Below, piece after piece: positions 1 to 6,679 of a stretch of 21,916 bases of DNA. Under the pieces are notes generated by a model that saw only the letters and a program-made list of their open reading frames with translations, was not told where the DNA came from and made no database searches. How positions within the stretch are numbered: position 1 is the stretch's first letter; each line of letters begins with the position of its first letter. This DNA is from Candidatus Paceibacter sp. (GTDB taxonomy: Bacteria > Patescibacteriota > Minisyncoccia > UBA6257 > HR35), in contig JAGDVT010000039.1 of NCBI GenBank assembly GCA_023255765.1, positions 1 through 21,916 of the forward strand, in the 5' to 3' direction. A program made the translations under genes and the position numbers.

Positions 1-10
1 TTAATCAAAA

Positions 11-1048
11 ATGGATGACTATTACCAAATATTAGGAGTACCAGAGAATGCATCTGAAGAGGAGATAAAGAAAAGATTTAGAGAATTAGCAAAGAAATAT
101 CATCCTGATGTTGGCGGTGATCCTGAAAAATTTAAAAAAATATTAGAAGCATATAGAGTACTTTCTGATAAAAAATTAAGAGCAGAATATGATCAAAAAA
201 GAAAAATGATGAGAGAAGGTTTCTCTTTTGACTTTCCCTTTGGCTTTGAAGATTTACATTCTTTCTTTAGAAACCAAAACTTTGATGATCTTTTAGCTAA
301 TTTAATAGAAGAATTTTTTGATTTTTATCCAGAAAGAGCAGAAGCTAAAGATATAGTTTTAGATTTGGAAGTAAATTTAGAAGATATTATTGCTGGTACA
401 AATAAATCAATTAAATATAAAAGAAAAGTAGTATGTAATGTCTGCAATGGAACAGGAAGTCAAACAAAAAATTTAATTATATGTAACGTATGTAATGGCA
501 CAGGAAGAGTTAGATCTAGATCTTCATTCTTTACAGGATTTATTTTTGAAACTTCAAGAATATGTAAAAATTGTGGTGGCAAAGGGAAGATTCCTGAAAG
601 GGTTTGTTCAAATTGCCAAGGAAGAGGTTATGTAATTAAGGAAGAAATAATAAACATAAACTTACCGCCCCATTTTGATCCAAAGGAAATAATAAAAATA
701 CCTGGTGCAGGAGATCAAGATCCTTTTTCTAAAAAAAGCGGTGATTTGTTTTTAAGAATAAAAATTAATCCCCACCCTAAATTTAAGATTAAAGGAAATG
801 ATATAATAGGTGAATTAGAAATAAATGTAATAGATTTATTATTGGGTAAAGATATAATATTTGATTATTTCGGCGAAAAAATAAAAATCCATATACCCCC
901 AGGATTTAAGGGAGATAGTATAAGAATACCTAGAAAAGGAATCAAAGGCGGTGATTTGATATTAAAGATAATTTTTAAAGTACCTCAAAAATTAAGTAGG
1001 AGAGCAAAAGAATTATTAGAAGAACTTAGAAAAGAGTTGGAAGATTAA
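11..1048 (+). CDS. dnaJ: Chaperone protein DnaJ (Hsp40, class I)
   Basis: Co-chaperone that delivers unfolded clients to DnaK and stimulates its ATPase in the cytoplasm. The N-terminal J domain (about residues 3-66) carries the HPD triad at 31-33. A Phe-rich, Gly-poor linker (about 70-105) replaces the usual Gly/Phe region. Residues 142-206 hold four zinc-binding CxxCxGxG repeats (CNVCNGTG twice, CKNCGGKG, CSNCQGRG), followed by the two beta-domain client-binding region. At 345 aa it is slightly shorter than typical DnaJ (about 375 aa). The ATG at 11 has no Shine-Dalgarno. No dnaK or grpE lies in the window; they may lie upstream. The stop overlaps the stop of the convergent rpiB in a shared TTAA. 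Confidence 0.97.
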   Translation: MDDYYQILGVPENASEEEIKKRFRELAKKYHPDVGGDPEKFKKILEAYRVLSDKKLRAEYDQKRKMMREGFSFDFPFGFEDLHSFFRNQNFDDLLANLIEEFFDFYPERAEAKDIVLDLEVNLEDIIAGTNKSIKYKRKVVCNVCNGTGSQTKNLIICNVCNGTGRVRSRSSFFTGFIFETSRICKNCGGKGKIPERVCSNCQGRGYVIKEEIININLPPHFDPKEIIKIPGAGDQDPFSKKSGDLFLRIKINPHPKFKIKGNDIIGELEINVIDLLLGKDIIFDYFGEKIKIHIPPGFKGDSIRIPRKGIKGGDLILKIIFKVPQKLSRRAKELLEELRKELED

Positions 1049-1503
1049 TTTTTATTTTCATACTCCTCTATTTTTTTAATCCTTCTTATGTACTTTTCAA
1101 TATTTTTAAATTTAGTATTAATAAAAACTTCTATTAAAGCAAAAGCTTTTTCTTCATCCACAAAATTTGCTGGTATACATAATACATTTATGTTATCATC
1201 TTCTCTTGCCTTTTTTACGATTTCTAACTCCTCACCTAATCCTGCCCTCACACCCTTTACTTTATTTGCTGCTATACAAACTCCTATGCCAGATCCGCAT
1301 ATTAATACCCCCATATTATTTTTATCTTTTGCGACTTCCTCTGCTACCTTTATGGCGATATCTGTATAATCATCCTCAGGATTATAACTATAATAGCCTA
1401 AATCTATTAAATTATATCCATGTAGTTTCAATTTTTCTTTCAATCTTTCTTTGAGTTCAAAACCTCTATGATCAGCACCTATAATTATATTGATTTTTTC
1501 CAT
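1045..1503 (-). CDS. rpiB: Ribose-5-phosphate isomerase B
   Basis: Interconverts ribose 5-phosphate and ribulose 5-phosphate in the non-oxidative pentose phosphate pathway. The 152-aa protein is normal length for the RpiB/LacAB family. It starts with the family signature GADHRGFELK (residues 9-18) and has the active-site segment CGSGIG (69-74), with Cys69 as the expected catalytic base, followed by the phosphate-binding stretch AANKVKGVRA. The gene is convergent with dnaJ, sharing a TTAA at 1045-1048, and divergent from the amidase gene with only 23 bp between the two start codons. There is no Shine-Dalgarno; a TATAAT on the minus strand (1516-1511) sits 7 nt before the ATG, so the message is probably leaderless. 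Confidence 0.96.
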   Translation of the reverse strand: MEKINIIIGADHRGFELKERLKEKLKLHGYNLIDLGYYSYNPEDDYTDIAIKVAEEVAKDKNNMGVLICGSGIGVCIAANKVKGVRAGLGEELEIVKKAREDDNINVLCIPANFVDEEKAFALIEVFINTKFKNIEKYIRRIKKIEEYENKN

Positions 1504-1518
1504 TACTTTAATTATAAT
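1490..1518 (+). promoter_or_regulatory. Promoter of the amidase gene, sharing its -10 with rpiB
   Basis: TTGATT (1490-1495), a 17-bp spacer and TATAAT (1513-1518) form a near-consensus sigma-70 type promoter. The ATG at 1527 lies 9 nt after the -10 box, so transcription would start at or next to the start codon. The -35 lies inside rpiB. The -10 is part of the palindrome ATTATAAT (1511-1518), which also supplies a TATAAT for the divergent rpiB. Confidence 0.6.
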
Positions 1519-1526
1519 TCATTAAA

Positions 1527-2291
1527 ATGCTAATAAAAAACGCAGAAATTTTTGCTAAGCTTCTATTAATACTATTTGCATTTAATCAAGCAAATGTTTT
1601 GGACGAAAGTAAAATGTTAGAAATTTTAAATAAAATTTATTATCAACCATATCCAGAATTTTCTGAAAAAGCACTTTATTTTAGATATCCAGATTTTGAT
1701 AATTGGAAAAGACCAGAAGGACCTATAAAAATAGCTATTCAAATAGGGCATATGATAGACAAAGAACCACCCTTAGAACTTCAAAAAGTTTCTAAAACAG
1801 GTGGTGTTTTTGGAGCTATAAAAGAAGTAGAAATTAATAAACTTATAGGATTTGAAATAGAAAAAATATTGAAATCTAAAGGATATTTAGTTGAAATTTT
1901 ACCTGCTATTATACCTCAAGATTATTATGCTGATGCATTTGTTTCAATTCATGCTAATTCTACAGATAGCGATGTTTCTGGATTTATGATTTCAACTCCA
2001 TATAAAGATTATTCCGGGAAAGCAAATAAATTAAGGGAAGCTATAATTGAAGAATATTTAAAATTTTCAGGCTTAGAATATATAGATAAAGTAACTGTAA
2101 ATATGACTCACTATTATGCATTTAATTGGTCAAGATACAAAAGAGCTATACACCCTAGAACTCCCGCTGTGATTATAGAAATGGGCAACATTAGAAATCA
2201 AAAAGACTTGATCACATTAATAATAGGTTATCAAAAAATAGCACAAGGCATAGCAAGCGGCATAGAAAGGTTTATAAAAGAAAATTATTAA
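1527..2291 (+). CDS. N-acetylmuramoyl-L-alanine amidase (Amidase_3 family)
   Basis: Zinc hydrolase that cleaves the bond between muramic acid and the stem peptide of peptidoglycan. A hydrophobic N-terminus (residues 8-20) suggests a signal peptide or anchor. The expected ligands are visible: His75 in IQIGHM, Glu100 before an N four residues later, His142 in SIHANS, and the catalytic Glu218 in VIIEMGNIRN. The 254-aa length fits a single catalytic domain with a leader and no cell-wall-binding repeats. The ATG at 1527 has no Shine-Dalgarno and follows a strong -10 box. The hotdog and methyltransferase genes follow closely on the same strand, so co-transcription is possible, although a -10-like box also lies before the next gene. 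Confidence 0.9.
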   Translation: MLIKNAEIFAKLLLILFAFNQANVLDESKMLEILNKIYYQPYPEFSEKALYFRYPDFDNWKRPEGPIKIAIQIGHMIDKEPPLELQKVSKTGGVFGAIKEVEINKLIGFEIEKILKSKGYLVEILPAIIPQDYYADAFVSIHANSTDSDVSGFMISTPYKDYSGKANKLREAIIEEYLKFSGLEYIDKVTVNMTHYYAFNWSRYKRAIHPRTPAVIIEMGNIRNQKDLITLIIGYQKIAQGIASGIERFIKENY

Positions 2292-2309
2292 ATATAAAAT
2301 TTTGTTAAA

Positions 2310-2777
2310 ATGGAGCAAATAAATTTTGAAAATAAAGAAATTACAAAGTTAAATTCAGAAGAAATTAAAAATTTAATTCCGCATAGAGAGCCATTTTTAT
2401 TTATAGATAAAATTAGAATAATTTCAGAAAGCAAAGCAGAAGGTTATTATAAAATCAAAGAAAGGCCTAAGTTAGAATTAAACTCTTTATTATTAGAGTT
2501 TCTAAATCAAACAGCAGGAGTATTATTTGCTTATTTTAAAAAACCAGAAATTCAAAATAAAATTGGATTTCTAACAGGTTATAGAAATGTTAGCTTTAAT
2601 ATACCACAAGATTTATTAGAAAATCCTGTTGATAAAGAATTTAAATGCGTAGTTGAAATAAAAGCAAAAAGAGGAAATATAGTAATTTTTTCAGGATATA
2701 TAACATTATCTGATGAGGAGAATAAAATTATTGAGGTAAAAGAATCTACCTTTGCTATAGTTGATAAAAATGAATAA
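2310..2777 (+). CDS. FabZ-like hotdog-fold protein
   Basis: The 155-aa protein resembles beta-hydroxyacyl-ACP dehydratases: it has the N-terminal LIPHREPFLFIDKI block (residues 22-35) and the central-helix motif LLLEFLNQTAGVL (60-72) containing the family Glu (Glu63). The canonical FabZ catalytic His motif, GHFPxxPxxPGVL just before that helix, is missing; the stretch reads KIKERPKLELNSL instead. It may therefore bind acyl chains without being a standard dehydratase, or belong to a divergent hotdog subfamily such as the ApeP-like proteins. TATAAA lies at 2293-2298, 11 nt before the ATG, and there is no Shine-Dalgarno. It overlaps the next gene by 8 bp, which suggests coupled translation. Confidence 0.75.
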   Translation: MEQINFENKEITKLNSEEIKNLIPHREPFLFIDKIRIISESKAEGYYKIKERPKLELNSLLLEFLNQTAGVLFAYFKKPEIQNKIGFLTGYRNVSFNIPQDLLENPVDKEFKCVVEIKAKRGNIVIFSGYITLSDEENKIIEVKESTFAIVDKNE

Positions 2778-3360
2778 AAATGAAATTATACAAATAATTA
2801 ATAAGTTATATAAAAAAATAAATTCTACTAAAATCTCAGTTAATTATAGAGAATTACATAATATAAAAGATAATTCTTTCACCTATGGAGAAATTGAAGT
2901 AGAAGAATTTTTGAAAATTTTGGATTTGGTAGATTTTAGAAGAGATAGTATATTTTATGATTTAGGAAGTGGTAGTGGTAAAGCAGTAATTTCTGCATAT
3001 TTATATAAAAATCCTCAAAAAGCAATAGGGATAGAATATATTCCAGATTTAGTGAATATTTCAAAGCAAGTATTATTAAAATTAAAAGAAATTTTAAAAT
3101 CAGATGTGCCTATTGAATTTATAAATGATGATATTAAAAATTACGATTTTACTGACGGGAATATAATATTTGCTCATGCTACTTGTTTTAGTGAAGAATT
3201 ATTAAAAAGTATCTTTGAAAAAATAAAAAAATTAAAACCCAATAGCTACATAATAATAGTAACAAAGGAGTTAAAAGCAGATTTTCTAAAATTATTATTT
3301 CAAAAAGAATTTCGATTTAGCTGGGGATATGGATTGGTTAGGATTTATGAAAAAATATAA
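2770..3360 (+). CDS. DOT1-like SAM-dependent methyltransferase
   Basis: Class I methyltransferase of 196 aa. The SAM-binding motif I reads FYDLGSGSGKAVI, followed by GIEYIP as motif II. YGE upstream and the FAHATCF segment before the last strands resemble the DOT1 fold, where bacterial members are annotated as histone-lysine methyltransferase-like enzymes of unknown substrate. There is no basis for a histone substrate here. I prefer the ATG at 2770 over a TTG at 2761; ATGAATAA then gives an 8-bp overlap with the preceding gene. It is the last gene of the amidase-hotdog group. Confidence 0.8.
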   Translation: MNKNEIIQIINKLYKKINSTKISVNYRELHNIKDNSFTYGEIEVEEFLKILDLVDFRRDSIFYDLGSGSGKAVISAYLYKNPQKAIGIEYIPDLVNISKQVLLKLKEILKSDVPIEFINDDIKNYDFTDGNIIFAHATCFSEELLKSIFEKIKKLKPNSYIIIVTKELKADFLKLLFQKEFRFSWGYGLVRIYEKI

Positions 3361-3400
3361 TATAATAAATTAATTAGTCGAATTAACATAATAAATAATA

Positions 3401-3726
3401 ATGAAAAAGAAAATTTTTTTAGCTTATTATTTGTCGCTTCTATATTTTTATTAGTAAAAACACTTTCAGCTCAAGATCTTGTTCCTAGACCTATAATACC
3501 TCCTATACCTACTAATATCGCAACTCCAACTTTTGAGCAAATTGCTCTTATGCCTAATAAAGAAATCGTCCCCTCGCCATTAATTAAACCTGAACAAATC
3601 CAGAAAAAATCTCAAAATAATATTTGTGAAGGGTTAAAAGGTCTAGAATATAGAAAATGCTTAATCAGAATCAAAAGAGAAGCTGGTAAGACAATTAAAG
3701 AAGTGAAAGAAGAGCAAAAGAAATGA
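3401..3726 (+). pseudogene. Exported Pro-rich/basic protein, frameshifted at a T7 run
   Basis: The ATG at 3401 encodes MKKKIF and then stops early (TAG 3452-3454). If one extra T is read in the run of seven T (3414-3420), the frame opens into a clean signal peptide (n-region KKK, hydrophobic core FFSLLFVASIFLLV, end near TLSAQD). A Pro-rich stretch (PRPIIPPIPTN) and a basic helical tail (KREAGKTIKEVKEEQKK) follow, ending at TGA 3724-3726. No ATG exists upstream in the downstream frame, which is bounded by a stop at 3358-3360. The stop overlaps the next start as ATGA. The gene may be decayed, read by transcriptional slippage, or carry a sequence error. Function is not recognised. Confidence 0.55.
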
Positions 3727-4070
3727 TAGATAGAGAGATAAAAGATATATATGAAAATGTGAAAGAAAATATAAAATTAGGAAGAAATGTATTTTTGATA
3801 ACACCTTTAGGAAGAGCAATGGCAGGAGGTAAAGTATTAAATATTGAAAACAATATTTTAACTTTAAGTACATTAGAATTCGAAACAAAATGGGATATCT
3901 CTAATGCAAAAGGTGATAAAGATAAATTAGTAGTTAATCAAGAAGTAAGAATACTAGGTAGATGGGATTCTAAAAGCAGAGTTTTTTGTTGCAGATCATA
4001 TAAAAATAATGTCCAAACAAATAACACCCTTGACATCAACTTCATCTCCGGCCTTAGAACAAAAAACTAA
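3723..4070 (+). CDS. Unrecognised small beta-rich protein, probably frameshifted near its 3' end
   Basis: As written, the frame gives 115 aa: a helical start (MIDREIKDIYENVKENIK), then a strand-rich core (VFLITPLGRAMAGGKVLNIENNILTLS, VNQEVRILGRWDSKSRVF) like the small exported beta-barrel domains common in CPR genomes. After the T6 run at 3982-3987 the frame turns into CCRSYKNN. Dropping one T gives VFVADHIKIM and a plausible Thr/Ser linker plus amphipathic helix (NEVLKQIIELLKKSG) ending at TGA 4126-4128. Together with the preceding locus (ATGA overlap) this could once have been a single exported protein of about 240 aa. Family membership is inference. Confidence 0.5.
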   Translation: MIDREIKDIYENVKENIKLGRNVFLITPLGRAMAGGKVLNIENNILTLSTLEFETKWDISNAKGDKDKLVVNQEVRILGRWDSKSRVFCCRSYKNNVQTNNTLDINFISGLRTKN

Positions 4071-4170
4071 TGAAGTGTTAAAACAAATAATTGAATTACT
4101 TAAAAAATCAGGAGTTCAAAGCTATTGATATATGTTTTAAAAAATTAAAAAATAATAATTTAAAGAAACG

Positions 4171-4290
4171 CCAGTCCCCGGCGCTAAAGGAGGCCTTCCT
4201 GCTTGGGCATACGGGAAACCGTTGCTCGGGCAGGTGCTCCTGGATACCCAGGAGTAAGGGGTAAGGAGGCCCCGGGTTAAATAGGGGATA
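4171..4290 (+). ncRNA. Candidate structured RNA / leader element of unknown class
   Basis: Bases 4171-4276 contain 69 G or C of 106 (65%), against mostly A/T in the surrounding sequence. The segment folds compactly by eye. CCCGG 4177-4181 pairs with CCGGG 4272-4276, and GGCC 4192-4195 with GGCC 4268-4271. A 12-bp helix (4198-4209/4223-4234, with G-U pairs) continues past a bulged T into ACGG-GAAA-CCGT, a GNRA tetraloop. A second hairpin is CTCCTGG-ATAC-CCAGGAG (4237-4254). AAGGAGGCC occurs twice (4187-4195, 4263-4271). A strong terminator and an SD-led gene follow, as in a riboswitch leader, but a free small RNA is equally possible. I find no SRP, tmRNA, RNase P or 6S signature. Confidence 0.6.
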
Positions 4291-4302
4291 AAAAAATCTC
4301 CA

Positions 4303-4335
4303 CCCTCTTCTTTTTAAGAAGAGGGTTTTTTATTT
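4303..4335 (+). terminator. Intrinsic terminator after the structured RNA
   Basis: Ten-bp stem CCCTCTTCTT (4303-4312) / AAGAAGAGGG (4316-4325) with a three-base loop, followed by TTTTTTATTTT. It sits between the GC-rich RNA and the coding start at 4366, where it could either end a small RNA or act as the switch of a leader. GGGGAT (4285-4290) can also pair with ATCTCC just upstream of the terminator stem. Confidence 0.85.
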
Positions 4336-4350
4336 TAGGTTGTAATTTAA

Positions 4351-4362
4351 AAGGAGGTGATC
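4351..4362 (+). promoter_or_regulatory. Extended 12-nt Shine-Dalgarno sequence
   Basis: AAGGAGGTGATC is fully complementary to the usual bacterial 16S rRNA 3' end (GATCACCTCCTT). It fixes the start at the ATG at 4366 rather than the GTG at 4357, which lies inside the SD itself. Most other genes in the window have no recognisable SD. Confidence 0.85.
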
Positions 4363-4365
4363 TAC

Positions 4366-4848
4366 ATGCTAGGAGGAACAAAGTATGGGGTGCCCTGGCA
4401 CCCCGACCTAGATTATAGCAATCCTTTATATGTAGAAGATATTGATACTGGATTATACGGATACTACTATATTATAGGAAAATTTAAAGATGATGTTGTA
4501 TTAGAAGAAGTAAAAGTAGAAGAAATTGTAGGTTATAAGCCGGAGAGATTTAAAGAAGATTTATCAAGATATAGAAGAATTAAAAATAATGGTTGGTATG
4601 TAGAAATTAGAGAGGAATATGAAGGTGGTAGTTATAAAATGAAAATAAGTAACAAATTGTATTTCAGGTGGGGAGGAAATAGAGAGGGGTATAAAAGAGA
4701 ATTCCTACAAGGTAAGTTAGTGTATATTATTCCAGATAAAGAAAAAGTAGTAGCAGTATTCTATAATGTAAAAGAATTTCTTATACTGGATGATGTATTA
4801 AAAGAATATAAGATAGTGAATTATAAAGGTGAAGAAATAAAATTATAA
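4366..4848 (+). CDS. Hypothetical protein, 160 aa, behind a structured leader
   Basis: I do not recognise a family. The protein is soluble-looking, with no signal peptide or membrane segment, rich in Tyr, Glu, Lys and Val, and probably mainly beta (for example YGYYYIIGKF, VYIIPDKEKVVAVFYNV). The start at ATG 4366 is set by the perfect SD at 4351-4362. Expression is probably high or controlled: a GC-rich RNA and terminator lie upstream, and a perfect hairpin lies at 4387-4404 inside the first codons. The gene has its own terminator at 4865 and stands alone between the frameshifted locus and the convergent rel gene. It could be a ligand-responsive or abundant accessory protein, but nothing in the sequence proves this. 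Confidence 0.8.
   Translation: MLGGTKYGVPWHPDLDYSNPLYVEDIDTGLYGYYYIIGKFKDDVVLEEVKVEEIVGYKPERFKEDLSRYRRIKNNGWYVEIREEYEGGSYKMKISNKLYFRWGGNREGYKREFLQGKLVYIIPDKEKVVAVFYNVKEFLILDDVLKEYKIVNYKGEEIKL
4387..4404 (+). other. Perfect hairpin in the first codons
   Basis: GGGGTGCCCTGGCACCCC is an 8-bp inverted repeat with a 2-base centre, starting 21 nt after the A of the ATG. It encodes part of YGVPWHPD. In an AT-rich gene this GC-rich stem stands out and could affect translation or mRNA stability. Confidence 0.6.
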
Positions 4849-4864
4849 TGAATTATAATCTCAC

Positions 4865-4902
4865 GCCTGCTGGGTCTTATAAACCAGCAGGCTTATTTTT
4901 TA
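4865..4902 (+). terminator. Terminator between the 4366 gene and rel
   Basis: Nine-bp stem GCCTGCTGG (4865-4873) / CCAGCAGGC (4884-4892) followed by TTATTTTTTATT. It terminates the plus-strand gene; the T tract runs into the end of the convergent rel gene, which stops at 4900. Confidence 0.85.
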
Positions 4903-6609
4903 TTCAATTTTTATAATATCTCCAACTTTTCTTTTAATAGCATCTTTTAATCTTTCAAATTCATCCTTATCATCTACAACCACTTTAAATTTAATAATTG
5001 CTAATTTATTTTTAGTTTGACTTTTTACTTCAATAATATTTACTCCATAAGCAGAAATTATATTTGAAATATCTTTTAATAAACCTATCCTATCTTTAGC
5101 AAAAATTTTCATTTCATATGTTTGTCTAATTTCTCTAAAGCTAAATTTTTTAAGATAAGACCTAATATGTTTTTTGGCATTATATGTTTTAACAATATTT
5201 AACCAATCAGGCGAAGGTTTTCTATTTTTATTTGTAATTATTTCAATAATATCACCAGTTTTAGGTTCATAATCAATAGGAACCATTTTATTATTTACTT
5301 TAGCTCCAGAGAAATGATGTCCTATTTCACTGTGTATTTTATAAGCAAAATCTAGTACAGTACTTCCTTTTGGTAATTCAATAACATCTCCTTTGGGGGT
5401 AAAAACATAAATTTTTTCTTTAAATATATCTGTTTTAATTTCTTTCAAAAACTCATCGGGATTATTAGTTTGAATATTTTTCCATTTTGTTAATTCTTTT
5501 ATAAATCTTATTTCATCTTCATCTAAGCTATTATTTATATCTGCTCCCTTTTTATATCCTTTAGTATTTTTAAAATCAGCATAAGCAAAATAAGCTGCCA
5601 CACCTTCCTCATTTTTTATATGCATATCTAAAGTTTTAATTTGAAATTCTGCATATTTATTGTTTGAAATTAAAACAGTAGTATGTAAGCTTTGATATCC
5701 ATTAGGTTTTGGATAGGTAATATAATCATCAAACTCTTCTAATAAAGGTTTGTATAAAGAATGCAAAATTCCTAAAACTAAATAACATTCATCTATTTCG
5801 GAAACTATTATTCTAAATGCTATTAAATCATAGATTTGATCAAAGTCATAATTTTTCTTTTGTAATTTTCTATAAACACTTGATGGCTTTTTTATTCTAT
5901 AATGTATATCATAAAGCTTTATATTTCTTCTCAAAATTTCTTTTTTAATTTTTTCAATAATTTCTGGTATTAAATTTTCTATACCTTCTATTCTTTTTTT
6001 AATTTCATTTTCAATCTCTTTATATTTATCTGGCTCTAAAAATTTAAACGATAAATCATCCAATTCACTTGCCCAATCAAATATTCCTAATCTTAAAGCT
6101 AGGGGAGCATAAATATCATAAGTTTCTAGTGCTATTCTTTTTCTTTTAGCTTCTGGTAAATATTCTAATGTTCGCATATTATCCAATCTATCTGCAAGCT
6201 TTAAAATGGCCACCCTTAAATCTTCTGCTATATATAAAATAAACTTTCTCAAATTTTCAGCCTGCTCTAAATTTTTTTCTCTATATTTAATTTCTCCAAT
6301 TTTAGTAACAGCTTCTACTAAAAAGGTAATATTTTCTCCAAATTCTTTAATCAATTCTTCTTTGCTTACTTTTGCATCTTCTAATATATCATGCAAAAGT
6401 CCAGCGCTTATACTTTCATAATCCATTTTCAAACTAGCCAAATTTAATGCGGTTCTTACACAATGATTAAAATAAGGTTCACCACTTCTTCTGTATATAC
6501 CTTCTAACTTTTCTTTAGCAAAATTAAATGCTTTTTCAATAAAAATTATTTCCTCTTCAGTATAATTCTTATTTTTTAATAAAATTTCTTTAAAATTTTC
6601 AAAATCCAT
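4900..6609 (-). CDS. rel: Bifunctional (p)ppGpp synthetase/hydrolase, Rel/SpoT family
   Basis: Makes and degrades the alarmone (p)ppGpp for the stringent response in the cytoplasm. The N-terminal HD hydrolase domain keeps all four metal ligands by pattern: His49, His73-Asp74 (LLHDILED) and Asp140 (LKLADRLDNMRT). The synthetase domain follows with YDLIAFRIIV, YITYPKPNGYQSLHTTV and EFQIKT..MH. A TGS domain (KEKIYVFTPKGDVIELPKGSTVLDF) and a C-terminal ACT domain (IFAKDRIGLLKDISNIIS) complete it. At 569 aa it is shorter than usual Rel (about 700 aa): the helical and zinc-finger region between TGS and ACT is mostly absent. It is divergent from the csoR-like operon and has no clear SD. Confidence 0.95.
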   Translation of the reverse strand: MDFENFKEILLKNKNYTEEEIIFIEKAFNFAKEKLEGIYRRSGEPYFNHCVRTALNLASLKMDYESISAGLLHDILEDAKVSKEELIKEFGENITFLVEAVTKIGEIKYREKNLEQAENLRKFILYIAEDLRVAILKLADRLDNMRTLEYLPEAKRKRIALETYDIYAPLALRLGIFDWASELDDLSFKFLEPDKYKEIENEIKKRIEGIENLIPEIIEKIKKEILRRNIKLYDIHYRIKKPSSVYRKLQKKNYDFDQIYDLIAFRIIVSEIDECYLVLGILHSLYKPLLEEFDDYITYPKPNGYQSLHTTVLISNNKYAEFQIKTLDMHIKNEEGVAAYFAYADFKNTKGYKKGADINNSLDEDEIRFIKELTKWKNIQTNNPDEFLKEIKTDIFKEKIYVFTPKGDVIELPKGSTVLDFAYKIHSEIGHHFSGAKVNNKMVPIDYEPKTGDIIEIITNKNRKPSPDWLNIVKTYNAKKHIRSYLKKFSFREIRQTYEMKIFAKDRIGLLKDISNIISAYGVNIIEVKSQTKNKLAIIKFKVVVDDKDEFERLKDAIKRKVGDIIKIE

Positions 6610-6679
6610 TCTATTATTTATTATTTTAATATTAATTTAACGATAAGATAAAAATTTGATTTTTAGGTTAATGTTTGTT

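Noticed and set aside
1088..1454. Two plus-strand open frames opposite rpiB
   Set aside because: They are antisense to a clear rpiB, with hydrophobic low-complexity products typical of the complement of A/T-rich coding DNA.
3724..3726. TGA recoded as an amino acid, as in some CPR lineages
   Set aside because: TGA ends several intact genes here (ndh, guaB, csoR-like), and this TGA is followed at once by an in-frame TAG.
4171..4276. SRP RNA, tmRNA, RNase P RNA or 6S RNA
   Set aside because: No GGAAG...AGCAGCC apical motif, no tRNA-like T arm or tag frame, no GAGGAAAGUCC, and the fold has two adjacent hairpins rather than a single long rod.
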